DNA of 64,000 bases from Burkholderiaceae bacterium (GTDB taxonomy: Bacteria; Pseudomonadota; Gammaproteobacteria; Burkholderiales; Burkholderiaceae), in assembly GCA_947472645.1 (NCBI GenBank), contig CANJBQ010000009.1, positions 1-64,000 of the forward strand, written 5' to 3'. The notes beneath the pieces are model-generated. The model was given only the letters and a program-made list of their open reading frames with translations, was not told the DNA's origin and made no database searches. Each line of letters starts with the position of its first letter. The first letter of the stretch is position 1. Positions 47,049 to 56,522 of this stretch are shown here, in pieces. Made by a program: the position numbers and the translations under genes.

Positions 47049-48011
47049 TCAGTTTTTTACTAGATTGACCAGCGGCGCTTCATTCAACCAAGCTTCTAAA
47101 GCTTTTACCACCCCAGATGTCAGCCTTTTATAGACAGGCTCTGACACAAAGCCCAAATGTGGAGTCATAAGAATATTACTAATTTGTCTAAATGGATCGT
47201 CTTTAGGTAATGGCTCTTCATCAAAAACATCAATTGCTGCCATCGCCGGTTTACCCATCTTTAATGCCTTTACCAAATCAGCAGTTTGAATCAACGTGGA
47301 TCGGGAAGTATTCACTAGAAGTGCATCAGATCGCATCAATGAAAGCGTTTGAGCATTCATAATGCCTCGGGTAGTTTGTCCGGGAACTAAATGTAAACTC
47401 ACAATCCTAGAGGTGCTTAACAACTCTTCTTTTCTAACCGATTTGACACCATGCTCCGCAGCCCGCTCAGGAGTCATGTTGGGACTCCATGTCACAACGT
47501 CCATTCCAAAAGCAAGACCTACTTTAGCTACCTTAGCACCAATATTGCCTAAACCTAAAATACCTAAACGCTCTCCAATTAGAGCAGGTAAGACTGAATG
47601 TTGATTACGCCATAGTCCATGCTCGATTAATTGACTTTGTTCATTAACCCGTTTGTAGGCAGCCAATATGAGAGCCCAAGTTAATTCCACTGTTGTTTCT
47701 TTGGAAGGACCAAACTCCGTATAACTAATAGGAATTTGACGCTGCTCTAAAACGTCGTAATCCACTAATAAATTGCGACTCCCTGTGAAAACCACATACT
47801 TTAATCGAGGTAATTGATCAATGAGATCCTTTCGAAAAGGTGTCCGATCTCGGCTCATCACAATCACATCGGCAGTCTTTAAAGCTGCGATTAAAGCATC
47901 ACCCACCAAACGATCTTGGTGAATATCAAGAGTAGCTTTGGCAGTAATAACGGGGTTGGTCTTGAGTATCGATAAAGAATTTTCGAAGTCATCTAAAACG
48001 ACTATATGCAT
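47049..48011 (-). CDS. D-2-hydroxyacid dehydrogenase family protein
   Basis: This NAD-dependent dehydrogenase of about 320 residues has a Rossmann motif LGILGLGNIGAKVA, catalytic Arg in NTSRSTLI, Glu in FDEEPLP and His in TPHLGFV. The first ATG (48011) has a GGAG site; the ORF-track TTG start is part of that site. It is last in the UbiD/UbiX operon, so a hydroxy or keto acid made in that pathway is a likely substrate. Substrate class is uncertain. Confidence 0.9.
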   Translation of the reverse strand: MHIVVLDDFENSLSILKTNPVITAKATLDIHQDRLVGDALIAALKTADVIVMSRDRTPFRKDLIDQLPRLKYVVFTGSRNLLVDYDVLEQRQIPISYTEFGPSKETTVELTWALILAAYKRVNEQSQLIEHGLWRNQHSVLPALIGERLGILGLGNIGAKVAKVGLAFGMDVVTWSPNMTPERAAEHGVKSVRKEELLSTSRIVSLHLVPGQTTRGIMNAQTLSLMRSDALLVNTSRSTLIQTADLVKALKMGKPAMAAIDVFDEEPLPKDDPFRQISNILMTPHLGFVSEPVYKRLTSGVVKALEAWLNEAPLVNLVKN

Positions 48012-48042
48012 GTATTGCTCCAAGGTAAAGGCTAAATAGTTG

Positions 48043-48333
48043 TCATACTAACGGGATAAATAGCTCTGATTTTCTTTGCGTAGGAAGTCCACTAGCTAAG
48101 GCTAACGCATGAATTTTTTCTGTGAGTTCAGCAGAAACTCCCTCCGGATGACGATACACCTCCATCCAAGTCTCATTTCCATCTGAACCAAGCTCAGGAC
48201 GTTGCAAAATTGTAAATTCCAATGAGGCATCAAACTTGCTTACCTGAGTTTGTAAACGTTCAATGCAAAGACGATATTTTTCATGCTCAGATGGCATTAA
48301 TTTATAGTACACAAATAATGTTGCTTGTTGCAT
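48043..48333 (-). CDS. DUF4936 family protein
   Basis: This small cytoplasmic protein of about 96 residues has the Burkholderiales DUF4936 pattern: LFVYYKL at the start and ETWMEVYRHPEG in the middle. The function is unknown; the ferredoxin-like ABM-type fold suggested by its shape would permit a monooxygenase or isomerase role. I prefer the ATG at 48333 because GAGGG lies at a better distance than for the ATG at 48339. It sits between the Bug protein and the dehydrogenase genes, in one operon. Confidence 0.78.
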   Translation of the reverse strand: MQQATLFVYYKLMPSEHEKYRLCIERLQTQVSKFDASLEFTILQRPELGSDGNETWMEVYRHPEGVSAELTEKIHALALASGLPTQRKSELFIPLV

Positions 48334-48352
48334 CAGCATGACCCTCTATTAT

Positions 48353-49336
48353 CTAAAGTTTTTCCATATTTAACTGCACAACTAATTTTTTCCATTTGGC
48401 GACTTCATTAGCAATGATCGATTTGAAATCTTCAGGTGTACCACCTTTAGGATCAATGCCAACACTCTGAAACTTCGCTCTCACCTCAGGATCTTTTAAG
48501 GCTAAATTCACTTCCTTATTTAAACGATCAACTATAGCGCGCGGAGTTTTTGCTGGAAGCGCCATGCCATTCCAAGCCACGACATCATAACCCTTGATAC
48601 CACTTTCACTCATCGTCGGAACCTGAGGAAATCCCTCATACCGCTTCGCACTTGAAACAGCCAGCGCCCTCATATCGCCATTTTTAAGGGATTGCATCGC
48701 TGGGGAGATTACCTCAAAAGCCACAGATATATCTTTCGACTTTAAAGACATAAATAAATTCGATGTCGCCTTATAAGGAATAATCTCGACTTGCAATCCT
48801 GCTAAATTTTTAAATAGACTTGCCGCCATATGCTGTCCACTTCCAATACTGACAGAACCCAAATTATATTTTTCAGGATTAGCTTTAGCCTTCGCAATAA
48901 AGTCCGCTACACTTTGAATATCGGAATTTTTATCGACCAACATGACGACATCAAATGAACCCATCAAGGAAACTGGCTCAAAATCTTTTTGAATATCGTA
49001 AGGCAATTTTTTAAAGATCGCTTCGCTCACAGCATTACCATAATTCAAATGCAAAATCGTATAGCCATCAGGATCAGCTGATGCGACAGCCTGTGCAGCA
49101 ACAATACCTCCGGCGCTAGGACGGTTATCAACAACAATTTGTTGCCCCATGGAATCTGACATTTTTTGGGCGATCATACGTGCCGTAATATCTGCAACGC
49201 CACCAGGCCCATAACCCAAAATCAAACGAATCGGTTTATTAGGATATCCGTCTGCAGCGTGAACTAACGCATTGATGCCTGTAAGGCATAACAGACTCAG
49301 TAGAACTTTAAATAATTTGACATTCAATAATTGCAT
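48353..49336 (-). CDS. Bug/TctC-family periplasmic solute-binding protein
   Basis: This 327-residue tripartite tricarboxylate transporter receptor-type protein has a signal peptide (cleavage near LVHAADG, about residue 28). Family motifs are YPNKPIRLILGYGPGGVADITARMIA and VVDNRPSAGGIVAAQAVA. No TctA/TctB membrane genes are in view, which is usual for the expanded Bug families of Burkholderiales. It lies 12 bases after ubiX and probably binds an aromatic or organic acid, or acts as a sensor. Confidence 0.93.
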   Translation of the reverse strand: MQLLNVKLFKVLLSLLCLTGINALVHAADGYPNKPIRLILGYGPGGVADITARMIAQKMSDSMGQQIVVDNRPSAGGIVAAQAVASADPDGYTILHLNYGNAVSEAIFKKLPYDIQKDFEPVSLMGSFDVVMLVDKNSDIQSVADFIAKAKANPEKYNLGSVSIGSGQHMAASLFKNLAGLQVEIIPYKATSNLFMSLKSKDISVAFEVISPAMQSLKNGDMRALAVSSAKRYEGFPQVPTMSESGIKGYDVVAWNGMALPAKTPRAIVDRLNKEVNLALKDPEVRAKFQSVGIDPKGGTPEDFKSIIANEVAKWKKLVVQLNMEKL

Positions 49337-49348
49337 AAATACCCTTTT

Positions 49349-49924
49349 TTATTGTCCAATACCTTCCCAACGTTTGGTCAGATTTGTTTCTATATCAAAT
49401 AGATCCAAACAACGACCAACCGTGTGGTTAACCATTTCATCTAGCGTCGTTGGCTTTGCATAAAAAGCAGGTACTGGCGGCATGATAATTGCTCCGTTTT
49501 CACAAGCCTGTGTCATCGACTTTAAATGCCCCGCATGCAAAGGCGTTTCACGAACCAACAGCACTAAGCGACGACGCTCTTTTAATACAACGTCAGCAGC
49601 TCTAGATAGCAGGCTCGTTGTGCCACCCCAGGCGATTTCTGATAAAGACCGAATCGAACAAGGCGCAACTACCATACCCATCGTTTTAAATGAACCAGAA
49701 GCAATCGTTGCGCCAATATTCTTAATATGATGAACTTCTGTCGCCAACGCTTCAACATCTTTAACAGTCAAGTCCAACTCTGAAGATAATGTTAACCTTG
49801 CAGATTCAGACATCACGAGGTGTGTCTCGATATCGCTATTGATTAACGCTTGCAAAATACGAACGCCATAAATAATTCCAGAAGCACCACTAATGCCTAC
49901 GATTAATCTTTGAGGACTGGTCAT
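49349..49924 (-). CDS. ubiX: Flavin prenyltransferase UbiX-like
   Basis: This 191-residue enzyme makes prenylated FMN, the cofactor of UbiD decarboxylases. Motifs are IVGISGASGIIYGVRILQAL, the conserved GSFKTMGMVVAPCSIRSLSEIAWG and the C-terminal RETPLHAGHLKSMTQACENGAIIMPPVPAFY. It lies 40 bases after the ubiD-like gene and is probably dedicated to it. Confidence 0.94.
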   Translation of the reverse strand: MTSPQRLIVGISGASGIIYGVRILQALINSDIETHLVMSESARLTLSSELDLTVKDVEALATEVHHIKNIGATIASGSFKTMGMVVAPCSIRSLSEIAWGGTTSLLSRAADVVLKERRRLVLLVRETPLHAGHLKSMTQACENGAIIMPPVPAFYAKPTTLDEMVNHTVGRCLDLFDIETNLTKRWEGIGQ

Positions 49925-49964
49925 TTTGTCTTTCTATGCTTTCATCAAATTCTTCAAACCTCTA

Positions 49965-51596
49965 TTATGACGGTTCTTCCGGCCTAAATTTCGTTTCTGC
50001 TTTTACATCATTTCTGATCTGTTTTTTACTGATTTTGCCGTTTTCTAGGTAATGGCCCTGAGCTGCTCTTTTCGCTGCCGCATCCCAAACGGGGGACCAA
50101 TCCCCTAAAGAGTATCCAAACCAAGGTGCTTGTGGCTTTAATTTAGGCAACCCCATCTTCTCCCAAAGCTCCTTGGCATGCTCCATATATTCTTGAGTTG
50201 GCAGCGCAAGAGGAGGCATCGGACTTTTCATCGTAGCGTCCATCAGCATTGTGGAGTCTTCTTCGCCATCATTTTCTCGCTTTGGACCGTGTCCCTGCCC
50301 ACGATGCTCGAGCGTCTGAACATCAACAACAGGATTCATGCGATAGGCCATCGCCCATAAAATAGCATCGGCATTATCGGGATCAATATCTTCATCAACA
50401 GCAATACAGATTTTTCCACAATCACCCTTGAAAAAAGCTGCTCCATACAGAGCACGCCAGATTTCAGATTTTGGGACATTTTTCTCAACAGTAATAATCG
50501 TGACTCGGAGCAGTCCCGTCAATGGCTCATGTAAGGAAACCTTTTTAATGCCCTTGATACCTAAACTTTTTCTAAGGTGATTTAAAAACAAAGGCTCATA
50601 AGCTACCCGTTTAATCACACTTGACTCACTTGGGGCTACTTGACTGATGTAGGAAGGAATCACGGGTTGGCGACGATGGGTAATTGCTGTAATGATCATT
50701 GGCAAATTAAACTCTTCCAATGCTACGTGACCATGGGATTCACCAAACGGAGCTTCTGGCTCAAGCCACTCCAAATCGATCAGACCTTCAATCACAATCT
50801 CTGCCTGCGCTGGAACATTCAAATCTACGGAATGTGCCTTAGTGATTTGAATAGCTTCACCAGCTAAACCACCAGCAACATCAAATTCATCAACTCCAAT
50901 GGGTAATTTTTGAGGCCCCATAAAAGCAACGTAAGGTGGGCACCCCAATACAATAGCGCATGGCATAGTCTTATGACCGGCATTTTTCCAAGCCAAATAA
51001 TGCAAATACCCCCCAGCACCACCAACACGAGTTGCCATTCGAACCACTAAACGATCAGGCGCCTTTAATTGGCAACGATAGGTTCCCATATTTTGACTAC
51101 CTGTTACCACATCTTTCGTGATGACATTGGTCGCCGTTAAGGTCGGCGCACTATCAAAACCTGGTGTAGAAATGGGTACCGATAACATGTCAAGACCATT
51201 ACCCTCACCCTGAAGTGCAGCACCTTCAAGAATAACTTCTTGGCACTCAGGATTATCAACAAAAACCGGGGCAATCGGATGCTGGATCGCTTGGTCCCAT
51301 TTATTTTGAATCTCTTCAACTGCGCAATCCATACCTACACTATAAATTTGACGATTCGCCGCAAGTCCGCCAACTAATACAGGAATATCGTATTTTCTAC
51401 CCTGTGCATTAATAATATTGGTAAACAAAAATGCCTTACGCTCAGCTTCTGCCATCCCGCCAACAAACTGCCAACGAACCAGGGGATGCATCTCCGAGTC
51501 CTTATCAATAGGTTGAGTAATCTCTTGTAAAAGACCTTGTTTTCTTAACTCATCAATATGTTGATGAAGATCTCTATATTTGGGTGCCTGGCTCAT
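49965..51596 (-). CDS. UbiD family (de)carboxylase
   Basis: This 543-residue prenyl-FMN-dependent enzyme belongs to the aromatic/heteroaromatic acid decarboxylase group. Motifs include NMGTYRCQLK near residue 160, RMATRVGGAGGYL, and the acidic active-site region LEPEAPFGESHGH. The form SHGHVALEE differs from the GYY form of classical UbiD, so it is not clearly the ubiquinone enzyme. It is first in the operon with UbiX, Bug, DUF4936 and dehydrogenase genes, downstream of a LysR gene. The likely substrate is an aromatic or heterocyclic carboxylate. Confidence 0.92.
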   Translation of the reverse strand: MSQAPKYRDLHQHIDELRKQGLLQEITQPIDKDSEMHPLVRWQFVGGMAEAERKAFLFTNIINAQGRKYDIPVLVGGLAANRQIYSVGMDCAVEEIQNKWDQAIQHPIAPVFVDNPECQEVILEGAALQGEGNGLDMLSVPISTPGFDSAPTLTATNVITKDVVTGSQNMGTYRCQLKAPDRLVVRMATRVGGAGGYLHYLAWKNAGHKTMPCAIVLGCPPYVAFMGPQKLPIGVDEFDVAGGLAGEAIQITKAHSVDLNVPAQAEIVIEGLIDLEWLEPEAPFGESHGHVALEEFNLPMIITAITHRRQPVIPSYISQVAPSESSVIKRVAYEPLFLNHLRKSLGIKGIKKVSLHEPLTGLLRVTIITVEKNVPKSEIWRALYGAAFFKGDCGKICIAVDEDIDPDNADAILWAMAYRMNPVVDVQTLEHRGQGHGPKRENDGEEDSTMLMDATMKSPMPPLALPTQEYMEHAKELWEKMGLPKLKPQAPWFGYSLGDWSPVWDAAAKRAAQGHYLENGKISKKQIRNDVKAETKFRPEEPS

Positions 51597-51661
51597 TATT
51601 TAAATCTCTTTATTAATTAATCAAAAATCATATCACCTGAAATCAGAAAATAACTCATACC

Positions 51662-52585
51662 TCAAAAATTCATATTCATACACAAATCATCAATTGATTT
51701 CTCGGTATCCCGCCCCTCTTGGGCTAACCACTCCGTGAATTTTTCGATCAAAGGATTTTCAGGAATCACCAAGGGCGCATTTAGGTAATAACGCCTCGTT
51801 CTTGCCGCCAAAAGTCCTAAAGGTAAGATTAACTTTCCAGAAATCACCTCATCAGCAACTAAAAATAATGGCACCAAAACAATCCCCAATCCTTCTGCTG
51901 CCGCTTGTAATGCAAAATACATTTGCTCAAATTGAAGTAGATTAGCCGGCTTCAAATGAGAGGCTTTCGCGTCTTGCAACCAATCCTTCCAAGCTAATGG
52001 CTCTGTGTCATAACTAATTAATGTATGTTTTGCTAAATCAGCTACCTGATGAAGATGGTTTTTTTCTATCAAATCAGGGTGACAAACCGGCACAATTGTT
52101 TCTGTCATAAATGGAATAGATACGTGATTCGGTAATGCGTTCGAAGAGCCTCGAATCGCAACATCGTACTGACCAGAGCGAAAATCAACTGCCTCTATCG
52201 AAGTGGTTAACTTGATTTCTAAATGGCTCATCTTCTTTTGAAAGGAGGAAATTCTCGGAATTAACCACCTCAAGGTAAATGTTGGAGGGGCACTAATTTG
52301 AAAAATATTACCGGAAGATCTATCTAAAAGCTGTGAAGCGCTGACGGCAATTCGGTCTAACGCTGGCGTTATAGAGGATAAAAATTCTTTACCCGCCGGT
52401 GTCAACGTGACCTGAGACTTATTACGGTTAAACAAATCCAACCCCAACCAGGACTCTAAAATGGCAACTTGTTTGCTAATGGTGCCATGAGTGACAAGTA
52501 ATTCATGGGCAGCTTTAGTAAAACTCACATGACGAGCGGCTGCCTCGAAAGCTCGAATAGCGTTTAAAGGTGGTAGTTTTCTCAT
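51662..52585 (-). CDS. LysR-family regulator (GcvA-like)
   Basis: This 307-residue transcription factor has an N-terminal winged helix (LPPLNAIRAFEAAARHVSFTKAAHELLVTHGTISKQV) and a C-terminal effector domain. It sits between the UbiD operon (same strand, 65 bases) and the FAD-subunit gene of the second molybdenum hydroxylase (divergent, 126 bases). It probably controls one or both operons. A small TACT-ATC-AGTA repeat lies in the divergent gap but I do not treat it as proof. Confidence 0.92.
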   Translation of the reverse strand: MRKLPPLNAIRAFEAAARHVSFTKAAHELLVTHGTISKQVAILESWLGLDLFNRNKSQVTLTPAGKEFLSSITPALDRIAVSASQLLDRSSGNIFQISAPPTFTLRWLIPRISSFQKKMSHLEIKLTTSIEAVDFRSGQYDVAIRGSSNALPNHVSIPFMTETIVPVCHPDLIEKNHLHQVADLAKHTLISYDTEPLAWKDWLQDAKASHLKPANLLQFEQMYFALQAAAEGLGIVLVPLFLVADEVISGKLILPLGLLAARTRRYYLNAPLVIPENPLIEKFTEWLAQEGRDTEKSIDDLCMNMNF

Positions 52586-52711
52586 AAAACAGTTAAATTA
52601 CTTCTTAATAGAATTGATGGTATTGTGAGTTTTTTTAACATACTATCAGTAATAATATAGGTGTTTGATAATAATGAAAAAAACCGAGACAAAAAATTTG
52701 GATATGTTTTT

Positions 52712-53605
52712 ATGAAAGCCGCCCCATTTGAGTACTACCCCGCACAAAGCCTAGAGCACGCACTCCAACTTCTCAAAGAGCATGGAGACGATGTCAAGCT
52801 GATTGCAGGAGGTCAAAGTTTAGTGCCGATGATGGCGATGCGCTTAGCTAAGCCCGGACATCTTGTTGATATTCACCGTCTATCTGAATTACAAGGCATC
52901 AACATTGTCGATGGCTTTTTAAGAACTGGAGCAACTGTTAAACAATGCACTTTAGAGCAAAGTCCACTTGCTCAAAAAATTCCCTTATTTGGTATCGCAC
53001 TCCCCTGGATTGGACATCAGCAAACTCGTAACCGTGGCACCGTTGGTGGCAGTCTTGCTCATGCTGACCCCTCCGCTGAACTCCCACTGATTGCAACACT
53101 GCTTGGTGCAAAAATTCATTTTCAAAGTATCGATCAAGGTCAGCGTCATTGTCTGGCAAATGAGCTTTTTCTAGGCCCTATGTGGACGAATATTGACCCT
53201 CAAGAATGCTTGACGCATATTGATTGGCCGATTTGGTCAGGGTCAGGCATTGGCTACGCCTTTGAAGAAACATCGATTCGACAAGGTGACTTTGCGATGG
53301 CCTCCGCAGCAACCCAACTTCAATTGGATTCGCAGCAAAAAGTGTTGCGAATGACATTTGGCGTAGGCGGTATGGGAGGGACGCCCTACTGCTTTGATGA
53401 CTTATCTCAATCCATGCTCGGTCATCCCCTGAACAATGATGCAATCGATCAATTGGTAGATAAGGCCATACAACAAACTGAGCCTGCTAGCGATCTTCAC
53501 GCAAGTGCTCCTTATCGTCGAAATTTGGCAAAGACCTTGTTAAAAAGAACTATGCAACAAGCTGCTCAGTTGGCTTTAACATCATCTAAATCCTCATCTT
53601 CATAA
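52712..53605 (+). CDS. Second molybdenum hydroxylase, FAD-binding subunit
   Basis: This 297-residue CoxM-type subunit has FAD motifs AGGQSLVP at 32-39 and TRNRGTVGGSLAHADP at 105-120. I use the ATG at 52712, which starts the domain properly (MKAAPFEYY); the ORF-track start 17 codons earlier has no ribosome site or homology. It heads the plus-strand operon FAD/2Fe-2S/Mo/crotonase/CoxG/Bug, divergent from the LysR gene. Confidence 0.93.
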   Translation: MKAAPFEYYPAQSLEHALQLLKEHGDDVKLIAGGQSLVPMMAMRLAKPGHLVDIHRLSELQGINIVDGFLRTGATVKQCTLEQSPLAQKIPLFGIALPWIGHQQTRNRGTVGGSLAHADPSAELPLIATLLGAKIHFQSIDQGQRHCLANELFLGPMWTNIDPQECLTHIDWPIWSGSGIGYAFEETSIRQGDFAMASAATQLQLDSQQKVLRMTFGVGGMGGTPYCFDDLSQSMLGHPLNNDAIDQLVDKAIQQTEPASDLHASAPYRRNLAKTLLKRTMQQAAQLALTSSKSSSS

Positions 53606-53620
53606 AAAGAACATTATCTG

Positions 53621-54094
53621 ATGAAAAACATTTCTATAGAACTGGTAATCAATGGCCAAACCATTCAATCGACGGTTGAACCGCGCACAACTTTAGTTGA
53701 TTTTTTACGCGATGAACTCCGTTTAACTGGCACCCATGTAGGTTGCGAACACGGCATCTGTGGAGCCTGTACAGTATTGATGAATGGCGATCCCATAAGG
53801 TCTTGCTGCATGTTCGCCGTGCAAGCCAATGGCGTTGAAATAACCACTGTAGAGGGTTTAGCACCTGAGCGTGGACAACTCTCCAAAATTCAAGATGCTT
53901 TTTGCGAAAAACATGGTTTGCAATGTGGTTTTTGTACCCCTGGAATGCTCATTACTTGTCAAGGACTACTCAATAAAAATCCGCATCCGACTGAGCATGA
54001 AATCCGTGAAGCTATTAGCGGCAACTTATGTCGCTGCACAGGATATCAACAAATTGTTGATGCTGTGGTTTATGCGACGAGGGAATCAACATGA
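53621..54094 (+). CDS. Second molybdenum hydroxylase, [2Fe-2S] subunit
   Basis: This 157-residue subunit has ligands Cys42, 47, 50 and 62 (GCEHGICGAC and SCC), and Cys102, 105, 137 and 139 (CGFC and CRC). All eight are present. It overlaps the Mo subunit by four bases (ATGA). Transfers electrons between the Mo and FAD subunits. Confidence 0.95.
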   Translation: MKNISIELVINGQTIQSTVEPRTTLVDFLRDELRLTGTHVGCEHGICGACTVLMNGDPIRSCCMFAVQANGVEITTVEGLAPERGQLSKIQDAFCEKHGLQCGFCTPGMLITCQGLLNKNPHPTEHEIREAISGNLCRCTGYQQIVDAVVYATREST

Positions 54095-56508
54095 CCCAAA
54101 ATAACTCATCTCCCCCATCTCATTACGATCAATTTAAATATATTGGCAAACACCGCCGTGCGGTAGAACATCGTCGCTTTGTCGTTGGGAAAGGTAATTA
54201 CGCTGGGGATGTTTTAAAACCCGGAACTCTTCATGTTGCGATTGTTGCAAGCCCTTACGCCAGCGCAAAAATACTGAGAATTGATGCCAGCCAAGCTTTA
54301 GCACTACCCGGTGTAAAAGCAGTAGTTACTGGTGAAGAAATCTATGCCGCAGTATTGCCAGTCTTACCTGGTGTCGATGCCCCAGAAGTTAAACGTTATC
54401 CTCTTGCAAAAGATGTAGTTAGATATTCTGGGGAGTGGGTTTGTGCCATCGTTGCAATTTCAAGAGCGATTGCCGAAGACGCCGCAGAACTCATTCAAGT
54501 GGACTATGAAGAACTCCCTTACATCATGGATCCTGAAGAGGCGATGCAAGACGCCGCCCATATTGTGCATCCAGATGCGAAAACAAATCTCATCTTTAAT
54601 CGTCAATTTATTTGGGGGCCCGTCGACGCTGACATGGCCAAAAGCGCGCACCAATTAAGCTATCGTGTTAAATGGGCAAGAAGCTCAACAGTCCCTATCG
54701 AGACTTTTGCACTGACCTGCGAATGGTCTGATGCGACCGGAATATTAGATGTTTGGGCATCCGTTCAAATGCCTAAATATCCCGAACAAATTGCGAGTTC
54801 ATTACAACTACCAACGAACGCCGTACGGGTCCACTACGATATTGATGTAGGAGGAAGCTACGGTGTTAAGCGTGGACTTAAACACGCCATCTTAGTAGGC
54901 TATTTGGCCAAAAAATTAGGTAAGCCCATCCGATTTATCGAAGATAGATTAGAAAATATGCGGGGCGGTGATATGCAAGGCCCTGACCGTCTTTTTGAAG
55001 TCACCCTTGGATTTGAAGCAGATGGTGAAATCACTTGTATGAAAATGCGCGCACTTGAAGATATCGGCGCTTATGCCGGTCGCTCACCCTTGCAACTCGG
55101 CAAACCCATTGGCGCGATTTGTGGTCCTTATCGGATTAAAAGTGTGGCCTATTTAGCCCAAGCAGTCCTTACCAATAAGACTCCCCAAGAAGCTGTTCGG
55201 GGTTTTGGTCAAGCCCCTACCAACTATGCTTTAGAAACAGGTATCGATAAAGTGGCTAGATTCTTGAAAATGGAACCGATTGCCCTGCGTAAGCGCAATC
55301 TCATTAACAAGGATGAATTTCCTTACCTCATACCTAGCGGCACATCGTATGACTCAGGGGATTATGCAACGGTGCTGGACAAAGCCCTGAATCATGCTAA
55401 CTTGGAAAGCTTAATCATTGAGCGCGATGCTCTGCGAGCACAAGGTTTACTTGCAGGAATCGGTGTTTCTACTTGTCTTGAACCTTCTGGTGGTAATTCT
55501 TCTTTTGAGCCTTTATTTAACCCAAAAAATGAAACTACAACTTGGATGGAATCCTGCGTGGTTCGGATAGATCTTGGCGGTCAAGTGACAGCCTTGATGG
55601 CCACATCGACCTCTGGACAATCTCATGAAACTTTGGTCTCTACAGTTCTAGCAGAAATTCTTTTACAAAATCCGGAATCAATCCGCGTACTTCACGCCGA
55701 TTCACTCAATGCTTTACCTTCAAATAGTCCAGTAGGTAGCCGTATGGCCATTATGCTGGGGGGCGCCGCCGCAGGTGCGGCTAAAAAATTACGCACAAAA
55801 TTAATTGCTATTGCCGCAAAACAATTAGAACTTACCCCAGATCAACTAGTTTTTAATGGTACTGAAGTTTATGCCAGCAATAATCCCAATCAGAAAGTGA
55901 GTTGGTCAGAACTCGTGGCCATTGCACATCGCAAATATCACCTTCTGCCTAAAGATATGGAGCCAGGTCTGCAAGAAAAATTCGTGTGGGAAGTACCCAC
56001 CGGTGGTGACTTACCCGATGAGCATGGTCGCGTACAAATGTATCCTTGCCACTCCTTTGAGTCTCATGTGGTGTTTGTGAGTATTGATCGAGAAACCGGG
56101 AAATCAACGATTCGTAAATACGTATGTGGCCATGATTGCGGAGTCATGATTAGCCCTGATGTCGTTCATGGTATGACCTATGGTGGTATCGCGCATGGCA
56201 TCGGCGCAGCACTAATGGAAAAGTTCGCCTACTCTAACGAAGGTCAGTTCTTATCTGGAACATTTATGGATTACCTACTCCCGAGCTCTTCTGAAGTTCC
56301 TGCAATTTCCATTGTTGATCACTGTACCCCTTCTCCTTTAACCGAATTTGGGCAAAAAGGATCTGGCGAAGCAGGTTATTTAGGAAGCCCTGCCGCAATT
56401 GCAAACGCCATTAATGACGCATTAGCTACAATCAATACTTCGATTGACTATTTACCAATGACACCCAATGCCATTTGGGACGCTATACAAAACCAAACAA
56501 CTTCTTGA
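54091..56508 (+). CDS. Second molybdenum hydroxylase, Mo-cofactor subunit
   Basis: This 805-residue subunit has an Ald_Xan_dh_C domain near the N-terminus (RRAVEHRRFVVGKGNYAGD), the Mo-domain motif VRGFGQAPTNYALE, and the active-site Glu at about 760 in KGSGEAGYLG. The CO-dehydrogenase signature AYxCSFR is absent, so CO is not the substrate. CoxG and a crotonase homologue downstream suggest an aromatic or CoA-linked substrate. Confidence 0.94.
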   Translation: MTQNNSSPPSHYDQFKYIGKHRRAVEHRRFVVGKGNYAGDVLKPGTLHVAIVASPYASAKILRIDASQALALPGVKAVVTGEEIYAAVLPVLPGVDAPEVKRYPLAKDVVRYSGEWVCAIVAISRAIAEDAAELIQVDYEELPYIMDPEEAMQDAAHIVHPDAKTNLIFNRQFIWGPVDADMAKSAHQLSYRVKWARSSTVPIETFALTCEWSDATGILDVWASVQMPKYPEQIASSLQLPTNAVRVHYDIDVGGSYGVKRGLKHAILVGYLAKKLGKPIRFIEDRLENMRGGDMQGPDRLFEVTLGFEADGEITCMKMRALEDIGAYAGRSPLQLGKPIGAICGPYRIKSVAYLAQAVLTNKTPQEAVRGFGQAPTNYALETGIDKVARFLKMEPIALRKRNLINKDEFPYLIPSGTSYDSGDYATVLDKALNHANLESLIIERDALRAQGLLAGIGVSTCLEPSGGNSSFEPLFNPKNETTTWMESCVVRIDLGGQVTALMATSTSGQSHETLVSTVLAEILLQNPESIRVLHADSLNALPSNSPVGSRMAIMLGGAAAGAAKKLRTKLIAIAAKQLELTPDQLVFNGTEVYASNNPNQKVSWSELVAIAHRKYHLLPKDMEPGLQEKFVWEVPTGGDLPDEHGRVQMYPCHSFESHVVFVSIDRETGKSTIRKYVCGHDCGVMISPDVVHGMTYGGIAHGIGAALMEKFAYSNEGQFLSGTFMDYLLPSSSEVPAISIVDHCTPSPLTEFGQKGSGEAGYLGSPAAIANAINDALATINTSIDYLPMTPNAIWDAIQNQTTS

Positions 56509-56522
56509 CTACTGGAGAAACA

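Noticed and set aside
52586-52711. LysR box in the divergent gap
   Set aside because: A TACT-ATC-AGTA repeat is present but is too short and lacks a second site, so I do not list it as a feature.
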